Below are positions 19,214 through 27,458 of a stretch of DNA of 64,000 bases, piece by piece; the first letter of the stretch is position 1; each line of letters begins with the position of its first letter. A program made the position numbers and the translations under genes. Origin of the DNA: an uncultured Lachnospiraceae bacterium (GTDB lineage: Bacteria > Bacillota > Clostridia > Lachnospirales > Lachnospiraceae); assembly GCA_910585965.1 (NCBI GenBank), contig CAJUHH010000005.1:148739-212738 (forward strand), written 5' to 3'. Below the pieces are notes generated by a model that was not told the origin of the DNA, searched no databases, and saw only the letters and a program-made list of their open reading frames with translations.

Positions 19214-20413
19214 ATGAAGATACTGATTGTCAATAAATTCCTTTATCCCAACGGCGGCTCGGAAACCTATATTTTTAAGTTGGGGGAGCAGTTGCAGCGC
19301 ATGGGGCATGAAGTCCAGTATTTCGGTATGGAACATGAAGGAAGGATCGTTGGGAACCAGGCGGAAAGCTATACGGAAGATATGGATTTCCATACGGGGA
19401 AGCTAAAAAAAGTATTATATCCGTTTAAGATTATATATTCGTTGGAAGCGAGGAAGAAAATACGTCCTGTCCTGGAACAGTTTGGGCCGGATATCGTGCA
19501 TCTGAATAATTTTAACTTTCAGCTGACGCCGTCCATACTGTATGAGATCAGGGCATATGAAAAAAAGTCAGGAAAACGGGTGAAAATTGTATATACGGCT
19601 CATGACAGCCAGCTGGTATGTCCGAATCATTTGATGCAGAATCCCATTACCGGGAAATGCTGCAGCCAATGCATGGAAGGCGGGCTGATATGCTGCACGA
19701 AAAATCGATGCATCCATGGCTCCGCAGTGAAAAGCATGTTGGGAACTATGGAGGGGTTGATCTATAAGAAGTTAAGGGCTTATGCAAAGATTGACGTGAT
19801 CATATGCCCGAGCCGTTTTATAAAGGAAAAACTGGATACGGATGCTGTTTTAAGGCAAAGAACAGTGGTAATGCATAATTTTGTGGATAGGATAGAAATG
19901 CATGACTATCGGAAAGAGGATTATGTCCTATACTTTGGAAGGTATTCCCTGGAAAAGGGGATTGCTACTTTGATCAAAGTATGCAATGCATTGCCGCATA
20001 TCCCGTTTCGATTTGCCGGGACAGGGCCTATGGAAGAACAGGTGCGTTCCTGCAAGAATGCAGAAACATTAGGGTTTTTGGAAGGCAGGAGTTTGGCTGA
20101 GGCAATCGCGAAGGCAAGGTTTACTGTTTTTCCGTCGGAATGCTATGAGAATTGCCCGTTTACGGTAATGGAATCGCTTATTTACGGTACCCCGGTGATC
20201 GGCTCCGATCTGGGAGGAATCCCGGAGCTGCTTGAAGAAGGGAAAACGGGAGAGCTGTTTGAAAGCGGAAATTCGAAAGAGCTGAAAGAAAAAATAGAAT
20301 CTCTTTGGAAGGAACCTGAAAGACTGCAAAGATATACCGAAGCATGTAAAAGTGTACACTTTGATTCTTTGCAGGAATATTGCCATAAATTGCTGGATCT
20401 ATATAAAAAATAG
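19214..20413 (+). CDS. GT4 glycosyltransferase with cysteine-rich insertion
   Basis: 399 residues. GT-B fold with N-terminal NKFLYPNGGSETYIF and donor-domain motifs FGRYSLEKGI and ECYENCPFTVMES. In the first domain about residues 155-175 hold six cysteines (GKCCSQCMEGGLICCTKNRC), as in a subgroup of WcaC/PimB-like GT4s that probably bind a metal. The first Glu of the usual E-x7-E pair is kept in ECYENCPFTVME. It follows the radical SAM gene by five bases. Confidence 0.88.
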   Translation: MKILIVNKFLYPNGGSETYIFKLGEQLQRMGHEVQYFGMEHEGRIVGNQAESYTEDMDFHTGKLKKVLYPFKIIYSLEARKKIRPVLEQFGPDIVHLNNFNFQLTPSILYEIRAYEKKSGKRVKIVYTAHDSQLVCPNHLMQNPITGKCCSQCMEGGLICCTKNRCIHGSAVKSMLGTMEGLIYKKLRAYAKIDVIICPSRFIKEKLDTDAVLRQRTVVMHNFVDRIEMHDYRKEDYVLYFGRYSLEKGIATLIKVCNALPHIPFRFAGTGPMEEQVRSCKNAETLGFLEGRSLAEAIAKARFTVFPSECYENCPFTVMESLIYGTPVIGSDLGGIPELLEEGKTGELFESGNSKELKEKIESLWKEPERLQRYTEACKSVHFDSLQEYCHKLLDLYKK

Positions 20414-20451
20414 CGGCATCGGGACAGGAAAAGAGATACAGAGGTAGGAGA

Positions 20452-21324
20452 GTGAAAGAGAAGATTAAAGAAATTTTGTCCAATATCGTTTATTGGATGT
20501 ACCAGAAACATATTTTAAAGAATCATATCAGGGTGCAGTCGGTGGATGAAACGATTGAAGAACTGGTCCATACGGATAAAAGCCTGGTTCGGTTTGGGGA
20601 CGGCGAGATTATTGTCTTAAAGGGAAGCAGTATCAAGCTCCAGCAGACAACGGAAGAAATTTCTGACGGTTTGAAAAGAATCATCGCCTATCCTTATGAC
20701 GGCTTAATGGTATCGCTGCAGGGAATTTTTGACGGGGTGGAGGATTACCAGGAGCAAAGCCGCAAATTCTGGAAAGAGCATTTGTTTTTCTGCCGTAAAG
20801 TTTATAAAAAATATTGCAATCCGAAAAGGATTTACGCCAATACTTCTTTTTCGAGATTTTATTATGTGTTTGAGGATAAGGAGCCATGTAAAGGCTGGAT
20901 TGAAAAAATAAAGCAGATCTGGAAAGGGAAAGATCTTGTAGTGGTGGAGGGAACGAAAACCCATAACGGAGTAGGGAACGATCTGTTTGAATCGGCAAAA
21001 AGCGTGGAAAGAATTATCTGCCCGTCCAGCAATGCTATGCGGGTTTTTGGCGATATTGTGCAGGCATGTATGTCTTATCCAAAGGACAGGTTGTTTCTGC
21101 TGTCGCTGGGGGTGACTGCAAAGTTTGTGGCAGAAGCCTTATTTTTGAAGGGATACCGCGTCATCGATATTGGCAATCTGGATATGGAATATGAATGGTT
21201 TCTCCATAAGAGCAAAAATAAAGCGCCGATACCAAAGCATGGGATAGAAGGGATAGAAGCGAACCGCGAAGCGGGATATATGGAATATTTGATACAAGTG
21301 AAAAAAAGAGTCGGCGTGGAATGA
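20452..21324 (+). CDS. GT-D fold glycosyltransferase (DUF1792 family)
   Basis: 290 residues, GTG start with GAGG seven bases upstream. The family signature VRFGDGE is at 46-52, giving the D-x-E motif (D50, E52) used for metal-nucleotide binding in GT-D enzymes such as streptococcal DGT1. VVEGTKTHNGVGNDLF and LSLGVTAKFVAEAL are further family blocks. It is a soluble enzyme that probably adds a hexose to a lipid- or protein-linked glycan. Length agrees with the family. Confidence 0.88.
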   Translation: MKEKIKEILSNIVYWMYQKHILKNHIRVQSVDETIEELVHTDKSLVRFGDGEIIVLKGSSIKLQQTTEEISDGLKRIIAYPYDGLMVSLQGIFDGVEDYQEQSRKFWKEHLFFCRKVYKKYCNPKRIYANTSFSRFYYVFEDKEPCKGWIEKIKQIWKGKDLVVVEGTKTHNGVGNDLFESAKSVERIICPSSNAMRVFGDIVQACMSYPKDRLFLLSLGVTAKFVAEALFLKGYRVIDIGNLDMEYEWFLHKSKNKAPIPKHGIEGIEANREAGYMEYLIQVKKRVGVE

Positions 21325-21336
21325 TGAGGAGTGCAT

Positions 21337-23067
21337 ATGTTTGCAAAAGTAAATTATATTTTTTCAAGAAAAGATAAAATATTATTGGTTTTTCTGTTAA
21401 TCGGGGTAGTTGCGGGAAGCTTTATGGAATTGCTGGGCGTATCGATATTTTCCCCCTTTATAGAAATTATTACGAACCCGGAAACGATCCGACAGGAACC
21501 GTACTTAAATTATTTTTATGAAGCGTTCCGCTTTACGTCGGAAAAAGATTTCCTCATCGCATTGGCTGTTTTGATCATTGTCATTTATTTTGTTAAGAAC
21601 ATATATTTATCATTGGAAAAAAACTGGATGTACAAATTTTCCTATAACTTGCAGAGAAAACTGTCGGTCAGGCTGCTCACTGCCTACATGGAAGAACCAT
21701 ATTCGTTTCATTTGAATAAAAATATTGCCGTATTACAGAGAAGCCTTCAGGAAGACACGGATCTGTTCGCAAAAGGGATTATTCATCTCTTGGAGCTGTT
21801 TGCGGAGATGGCAGTTTGTATCGTGCTTGGCATTTACCTTTTCTTTGTCAGCCAGTCAATTACAGTAATCGTAGTGGGGCTGCTTCTGGTCTGCGTCGGC
21901 ATATTTACAGGGATATCCAGGAAATTCTCGAAGAGCATAGGGAAAGAAAGCCAGGAATATAAAGGAAAGCTGTACCAATGGATGAACCAGGCATTGGGGG
22001 GCATAAAGGAAATAAAGATTTTGAACAGAGAGGCATATTTTGTGGAAGCATATGACGCATATTTTACCAAGTATGTTAGAGGACTCCGCTTGAACCGCCT
22101 GATCGGGATGCTGCCTAAGCATGTTGTGGAAACGGTATGTATGACAGGGTTATTGCTGGCAATTATTATTAAGATGCTTTACGGGCAGAAAGATATCGCG
22201 GAATATATCCCCCAGCTGGCTGTGTTTGCGGTTGCCGCTTTTAAGCTGCTGCCTGCAGTTGGAAAAATCAACGAGCATCTAAGCTGTATCTTATATTCGG
22301 CTCCGTCCCTGGATTTGATTTACCATGATTTGAAAGATATCGATAACGAACAGAAGGAAGATAAAGGAGAAGCGCTGGATTGGAAGTTCCGTGACAGCAT
22401 AACGATTTCAAAGGTGAAATATCATTATCCCGATGTGGAAGAAAACGTGATCGATGGAGCAAGTTTCCAAATAAAAAAAGGGCAGGCTGTTGCATTCGTA
22501 GGTACATCAGGAGCGGGAAAAACTACGATGGTAGATATTATTCTGGGATTATTATCGCCGCAGTATGGCAGAATAAAGGCGGACGACCTGGATATTAACA
22601 AGTATAAGAGTACATGGCAGAAGGAAATAGGCTATATCCCGCAGACCATATATTTATCGGATGACTCCATCCGCAACAATATTGCGTTTGGAATTGCCGA
22701 AAAGGAAATTGATGAGGCGGCCGTACTGGAGGCAGTAAAAAAGGCGCAGCTTTTGGATTTTGTGGAAAACCTTCCCGACGGGCTGGATACGTTTGTCGGT
22801 GACAGAGGGGTGAGGCTGTCGGGCGGGCAGCGGCAGCGTATCGGAATCGCAAGAGCCTTGTACCATGATCCGGAGATCCTCGTATTGGATGAAGCCACCT
22901 CCGCGTTGGATACGGAAACGGAGGAAGCGGTAATGGAATCGATCGACCAGCTGAAAGGCAGCAAAACAATGATCATTATTGCCCATAGGCTCACAACGAT
23001 CAAGAATGCGGATGTGGTATACGAAGTCGGCGACGGCAAAGTGGTGCAAAAGGATAAAACAATATGA
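21337..23067 (+). CDS. ABC transporter, permease-ATPase fusion, PglK/MsbA-like glycolipid flippase
   Basis: 576 residues from the ATG at 21337, chosen because AGGAG ends five bases before it; a GTG at 21331 lies inside that site. Six membrane spans fill residues 10-310. The ATPase has Walker A GTSGAGKTT at 389-397, signature LSGGQ at 494-498, and Walker B ILVLDEATSALD. The layout matches PglK-type half transporters that flip lipid-linked oligosaccharides. A Wzx-like flippase occurs at 10083, so the operon may build two lipid-linked products. The stop overlaps the next start (ATGA). Confidence 0.9.
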   Translation: MFAKVNYIFSRKDKILLVFLLIGVVAGSFMELLGVSIFSPFIEIITNPETIRQEPYLNYFYEAFRFTSEKDFLIALAVLIIVIYFVKNIYLSLEKNWMYKFSYNLQRKLSVRLLTAYMEEPYSFHLNKNIAVLQRSLQEDTDLFAKGIIHLLELFAEMAVCIVLGIYLFFVSQSITVIVVGLLLVCVGIFTGISRKFSKSIGKESQEYKGKLYQWMNQALGGIKEIKILNREAYFVEAYDAYFTKYVRGLRLNRLIGMLPKHVVETVCMTGLLLAIIIKMLYGQKDIAEYIPQLAVFAVAAFKLLPAVGKINEHLSCILYSAPSLDLIYHDLKDIDNEQKEDKGEALDWKFRDSITISKVKYHYPDVEENVIDGASFQIKKGQAVAFVGTSGAGKTTMVDIILGLLSPQYGRIKADDLDINKYKSTWQKEIGYIPQTIYLSDDSIRNNIAFGIAEKEIDEAAVLEAVKKAQLLDFVENLPDGLDTFVGDRGVRLSGGQRQRIGIARALYHDPEILVLDEATSALDTETEEAVMESIDQLKGSKTMIIIAHRLTTIKNADVVYEVGDGKVVQKDKTI

Positions 23068-24128
23068 ATAAGATAGTTTTTGTAGTGCCGGATATGGCCG
23101 GAGGCGGGACGGAAAAGGTGGTTACTTTACTGGCCAATGAATATGTCAGCAGGGGAATCGAGGTGGGCATTTTAACCTTTGCAGGAAATGAATATGCCTA
23201 TCCCCTGGATGAGCGGGTAGAAAAATACAGCGCGGCAATGCCGTCGAACGGAAGCCTTATGGTGAGATTGAAACGCATTGCTTGTATGAGACGTTATTTC
23301 AGGAAGAACAGGGGCTGCAGGATTTTCTCCTTCAGTACCATCGGAACCGGCTTCGTTGTACTGGCAACCTTGTTTATGGGACGCAATATGCTGGTGGCGG
23401 AACGGACGGATCCGCAGACATGCGACCATAAGCCGTACCGTAATTTTTTTTATTGCTTTGCAAAAAAATTAGTCTGCCAGACTCCGGACGGAGTAAAATG
23501 CTTTCCTAAAAATCTTCAAAAAAAGGCATGTGTGATCGGCAATCCGGTTTCCGATGGATTGGCAGAAGTGTATACTGGAACGAGAAAAAAAGAGATTGTC
23601 ACGGTGGGAAGGCTGCATCCGGTAAAAAACCAGCGTATGCTTCTGGAAGCATTTTCGCTATTTGAAAGACAGTTTAAAGACTATACGCTTCATTTTTTTG
23701 GGAAGGGATCCTTGGAAGGAGAACTCAAGGAACAGGCAGGAAAGCTGGGAATAAAGGAGAAAGTAATATTCCATGGTTTTTCGGATAGAGTGGATCTGGA
23801 TATTTGTAAAAGCAGCATGTTCGTTCTTTCCTCGAATTATGAAGGAGTATCCAATTCTATGGTAGAAGCATTGGCGTTGGGGCTGCCGGTCATTGCTACC
23901 GACTGTCCGATCGGAGGGTGCCGTATGTATATAGAGCCGGAAGTAAACGGACTGCTGGTGCCGGTAGGAGATGCGAAGGCATTGGCGGATGCGATGTGCC
24001 GTTTGGCCGGGAACCAGGAGCTGGCCGAACGGATGTCACGAAACGCGGCAAAGGTCCGAACGGAATATTCCATTGGAAAAATTGCTGATCTTATGCTGCA
24101 GGCAGCGGGAGGAATGGAAAAGATATGA
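23064..24128 (+). CDS. GT4 glycosyltransferase
   Basis: 354 residues. N-terminal VVPDMAGGGTEKVV, donor-domain VGRLHPVKNQRMLL, and the GT4 pair in SNYEGVSNSMVEALALGLPVI. This pattern is typical of the PglH/PglJ-like and capsule GT4 subgroup (N-acetylgalactosaminyltransferase-like), which fits its position straight after a PglK-like transporter. Coupled by ATGA overlaps on both sides. Sugar specificity is inference only. Confidence 0.9.
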   Translation: MNKIVFVVPDMAGGGTEKVVTLLANEYVSRGIEVGILTFAGNEYAYPLDERVEKYSAAMPSNGSLMVRLKRIACMRRYFRKNRGCRIFSFSTIGTGFVVLATLFMGRNMLVAERTDPQTCDHKPYRNFFYCFAKKLVCQTPDGVKCFPKNLQKKACVIGNPVSDGLAEVYTGTRKKEIVTVGRLHPVKNQRMLLEAFSLFERQFKDYTLHFFGKGSLEGELKEQAGKLGIKEKVIFHGFSDRVDLDICKSSMFVLSSNYEGVSNSMVEALALGLPVIATDCPIGGCRMYIEPEVNGLLVPVGDAKALADAMCRLAGNQELAERMSRNAAKVRTEYSIGKIADLMLQAAGGMEKI

Positions 24129-25279
24129 AAATCATGTATATGTCCCACAGATATCATACGAACCAGAATGCGATTGTAAAGGGATGGAAAGAACATGGGG
24201 ACGAGGTGTTATTCTGCAGCCAGTATGCGGGCAAAATAGAAGATTATACGTATACCAGGCCGGTTATCGTGGGTTATTCGCCAGTATACCGTTTGATCGA
24301 CTATATTTATGTGCATATTCTGGCAAGGAAAAACCCGGCGGCCGTGGATCTGAAAGTGAAGTGCGGATTTCCGCCGGTACGCAAGCTGGCGAAGATCATG
24401 AGGGACTTCCGGCCGGATATCGTTATTATGCGGGAGCGTTCCCTTTATTCTGTCTGCACGAACGCCTTATGCAGACATTACCATATACCGGCATGCTTGT
24501 ATATGATGAATCCGGTATGGGGGGAAGCGCCCAAGCAGGATATCCCTCATAAGATCATAAGAAAACTGACTCCGCGCTATAGGCTGACCCCTTCCATGAT
24601 AGTAGGAATAGAAAAGAAAGGAAAAGTAAGGGATAAAAATGCTTTTTACGCCCCTTATCTTATGGAACCGCAAATATCCCCTGACGAAAAGGAATATTTC
24701 CAGGGGGGGAAGATCAATATCCTGGCAATAGGGAAGTATCAGGAAAGAAAAAACCACTTTTTGATGATACGGGCAGTAGAGGCATTGCTGGACCGATACC
24801 CGGATATTCATTTGGATATAGCGGGAGAAATGTCCAATGACTTCCATAGAGAGTATTACGGACGCGTGAAGAAATATATCAAAGAACATGGGCTGGAGCA
24901 TGTGGTGACTCTTTATACGAACTTGGACCAGAAAGAAATGAGGGAAGAATATAAAAAGGCGGATCTGTTTGTGATCCCGAGTACAGGAGAGCCAGGGGCT
25001 GTCAGCCATTTGGAGGCGATGGCGTTTTCCGTTCCGGCGATCGGAGGAACGGATAATGGGACGGCGAGCTATATTGTCCCAGGAGAGACGGGTTATATTT
25101 TCCAGGATAAAAGCGTAGAGGATCTGGCAGAAAAAATGGAGCGGGTCATAGAAAATAAAGAAAAATTAAGAGAGATGGGGAAAAAGGCATATGAGCATGT
25201 AAAGAAGGAATTTCAGTTCGAGAAATATTACCATAGCGTCATGCAGGTGCTGGCGAGGTATGAAAGGCAGCCGCAGTAA
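24125..25279 (+). CDS. GT4 glycosyltransferase
   Basis: 384 residues with a GT-B fold. IGKYQERKNH starts the donor domain; the C-terminal site reads STGEPGAVSHLEAMAFSVPAIGG, where the first acidic residue of the usual E-x7-E pair is shifted, so the active site is slightly unusual. The N-terminal domain has RPDIVIMRERSLYS. It is coupled by an ATGA overlap to the gene before it. No membrane span. Confidence 0.85.
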   Translation: MKIMYMSHRYHTNQNAIVKGWKEHGDEVLFCSQYAGKIEDYTYTRPVIVGYSPVYRLIDYIYVHILARKNPAAVDLKVKCGFPPVRKLAKIMRDFRPDIVIMRERSLYSVCTNALCRHYHIPACLYMMNPVWGEAPKQDIPHKIIRKLTPRYRLTPSMIVGIEKKGKVRDKNAFYAPYLMEPQISPDEKEYFQGGKINILAIGKYQERKNHFLMIRAVEALLDRYPDIHLDIAGEMSNDFHREYYGRVKKYIKEHGLEHVVTLYTNLDQKEMREEYKKADLFVIPSTGEPGAVSHLEAMAFSVPAIGGTDNGTASYIVPGETGYIFQDKSVEDLAEKMERVIENKEKLREMGKKAYEHVKKEFQFEKYYHSVMQVLARYERQPQ

Positions 25280-25318
25280 ATGGCGGAGAACGGGAAAATG
25301 TAAGTCAGGAGAAACGGG

Positions 25319-26209
25319 ATGGCAGAAATCACAATACTTACACCGGCTTATAATAGAAGAAATACGCTGGGGAAGCTTTATAGCAGTCTTTTAAAACAGA
25401 CGGAGAAGGATTTTAGATGGCTTATCGTCGATGATGGCAGCACGGACGGGACGGAAGAACTGGTAGAAAAGTGGAAGAGGGAAAAGAAAATAGACATTTT
25501 TTACCAAAGGCAGGAGAACGGAGGAAAGCACAGGGCGCTGAATGCGGGAATAAAAGAGATAACGGACCGCTTGACGTTTATCGTGGACAGCGATGATTAT
25601 CTTCCTGAAGACAGCATCCGGATTATTCTGGAATACCATGGCAGATATGCGGATACTCCCGGGATATGCGGGTATAGTTTCCTGCGGTTCTACAGTGATG
25701 GAAAGGTAAATACCGCTTATTTTCCCAAAAACGAGGAAATCAACACTTTTTTGCAAGTGAGGATCAACGGAGGCATAGGAGGGGACAAGGCGGAGGTCTT
25801 TTTTACGGATGTGCTAAAGCAATATCCTTTTCCCGAGTTTCCAGGGGAAAAGTTTTTGCCGGAAGATATTGTATGGATGCGGATGTCAGAAAAATACCGC
25901 ATGGTCCATATAAACGAATGCGTTTATATCTGTGATTACCTGGAGGGGGGATTGACAAAAAGCGGCCGCCGGATGAAAGCCCGTTCTCCCAAAGGCATGA
26001 TGCTCCGCTCAAAGATTTATCTGGAAAATGAGGCGGTTTGTTTCAAGGTAAAAATAAAGATGCAGGTCTTATATATTATTTATTCCCGCTTCGCCGGAAT
26101 CAGCCGGAAGGAAGCGGCAGAGGGGCTTTCGAAGAAGGGACTGTTCTGTTTATTGTATTTTCCATCTATTATCATACAGAAAAAATGGGAAAGCGGGATG
26201 AAACGGTAA
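25319..26209 (+). CDS. GT2 glycosyltransferase
   Basis: 296 residues, AGGAG six bases before the ATG. The family opening is ITILTPAYNRRNTL, with VDDGSTDGT and a VDSDDYL metal site. QENGGKHRALNAGI and the LPEDIVW catalytic segment place it in the group of small soluble capsule GT2s. Its stop codon lies at the edge of an 11-bp hairpin that ends block I, and the next gene converges from the other strand only three bases away. Confidence 0.92.
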   Translation: MAEITILTPAYNRRNTLGKLYSSLLKQTEKDFRWLIVDDGSTDGTEELVEKWKREKKIDIFYQRQENGGKHRALNAGIKEITDRLTFIVDSDDYLPEDSIRIILEYHGRYADTPGICGYSFLRFYSDGKVNTAYFPKNEEINTFLQVRINGGIGGDKAEVFFTDVLKQYPFPEFPGEKFLPEDIVWMRMSEKYRMVHINECVYICDYLEGGLTKSGRRMKARSPKGMMLRSKIYLENEAVCFKVKIKMQVLYIIYSRFAGISRKEAAEGLSKKGLFCLLYFPSIIIQKKWESGMKR

Positions 26210-26241
26210 GCTTTATGCGGATACCGTTTCATTTTCTTTTA
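26198..26241. terminator. Hairpin terminator between convergent genes
   Basis: A perfect 11-bp inverted repeat ATGAAACGGTA (26198-26208) / TACCGTTTCAT (26222-26232) with a 13-base loop is followed on the + strand by TTTCTTTT. The loop covers the three-base gap between the + gene stop (26207-26209) and the - gene stop (26213-26215). On the - strand the following T run is weaker. It most likely stops block I transcription. Confidence 0.6.
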
Positions 26242-27421
26242 TCTGGCAGAACAGATCCCGGCCCGTGAGGATGATAAGAACCAGATAGAAGACAGAAACA
26301 AGCCATAAGGGAACAATTTCTGATTTTAAAAGATACGGGGTGTATGCAATCAAAGATACCATCTGAAAGCCGATGGCCATCCATATTTTTTTCATACGGT
26401 GGAAGCCGTAAATAATGGAAATCAGGTCTATCATATAGCCATAACGTTCATGCATATGGGGCAAGGTATAGACGGTGACGGACACGGAAAAAAGAGCCAG
26501 CGTTATGATAAAAGAAGAAGTCAGGCGGAACTTTTTCTTGTATATATAATAAGCGGTACAGCCAAGGAAGGCGACCGTCAAAAAGGTGCCGGCACCGCTG
26601 AGGTATTTCGTGATTTCGTTGGATTCTATTAAGGCATATATATTGGGATAGCTCATAGTAAGGTCGGAATAAAAATCGGTAAGACCGGCATAGACGCCGA
26701 TCAGGCTCCCAAAACTTCTTCCAAGAAACCGCATGGGAAGGATGCTTAAAAAATAAACAAAGGGAATAAGCAAAAAGTGTATCGTTTTCACCCGGTCTTT
26801 CAGCCACATAATAAGCAGGAACGGGAGAAAGAAAACGGCCTGAAGCTTAAAACTGAAAGCGATGCCCATAAAAAGCAGTGAATAGCCGCTTTTCTCTGTT
26901 AAAATGAAATAAAAGGACATCAAGACAAAGAAAACATAAATGGAATCGCACTGGCTCCATGCGGCGCTGTTCAGGAATACAGTGGGAGCGAGCAGAACCG
27001 CGCTGAAGGCAAAAATTGCCTTGTTTTTACTGCCTGTGAGACGGAGTATGGTAAAAAATACGGCAAAAGAACATAAATAATCAAAAAAAACAGAAACAAG
27101 CTTGATAAAATACATATCGCTGAAATTGGTATGGGTCTGGCAGATGACATAGAGAATATATAGGTAGGGAGAGTTATAGTTGCTGCCGAAATCCTGCCCG
27201 AGGATATGAATGGTGCCGTTCTGGCGCATTGCCGTGGTCCATTCCGTCAGGCTTCCCGTCCAGTCGCCGGATTCAATATGGCGGAGCGAGAAACGAATGG
27301 CAAACCCCAGGGCCATAATGCAGAAAATGAATATACAATCAACGATTTCAAAGGAAACATTCCGTATTTGCACTTTTTTAGTAAGAACGGAATCCATTTT
27401 TATTTTTATCTTATCTTTCAT
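26213..27421 (-). CDS. GT-C-type mannosyltransferase-like membrane protein
   Basis: 402 residues from the ATG at 27421, chosen because an AGGAG lies nine bases upstream; the longest frame (27487) would overlap the gene before it. About ten to eleven spans. The first outside loop has SGDWTGSLTEWTTAMRQNG, with acidic residues placed as in GT-C enzymes, and SNYNSPYLYILY, followed by the SAAWSQCDSIYVFF block known from GT-C mannosyltransferase-like proteins. It shares a - strand operon with the gene at 27459. It probably uses a polyprenyl-phosphate sugar on the outer face. Confidence 0.75.
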   Translation of the reverse strand: MKDKIKIKMDSVLTKKVQIRNVSFEIVDCIFIFCIMALGFAIRFSLRHIESGDWTGSLTEWTTAMRQNGTIHILGQDFGSNYNSPYLYILYVICQTHTNFSDMYFIKLVSVFFDYLCSFAVFFTILRLTGSKNKAIFAFSAVLLAPTVFLNSAAWSQCDSIYVFFVLMSFYFILTEKSGYSLLFMGIAFSFKLQAVFFLPFLLIMWLKDRVKTIHFLLIPFVYFLSILPMRFLGRSFGSLIGVYAGLTDFYSDLTMSYPNIYALIESNEITKYLSGAGTFLTVAFLGCTAYYIYKKKFRLTSSFIITLALFSVSVTVYTLPHMHERYGYMIDLISIIYGFHRMKKIWMAIGFQMVSLIAYTPYLLKSEIVPLWLVSVFYLVLIILTGRDLFCQIKENETVSA

Positions 27422-27458
27422 AATAAACGCTCCTGACAATAAACAAATGATAAATAAA

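Noticed and set aside
24467..25009. 180-residue open frame on the - strand
   Set aside because: Antisense to a GT4 gene with good motifs and coupled start.
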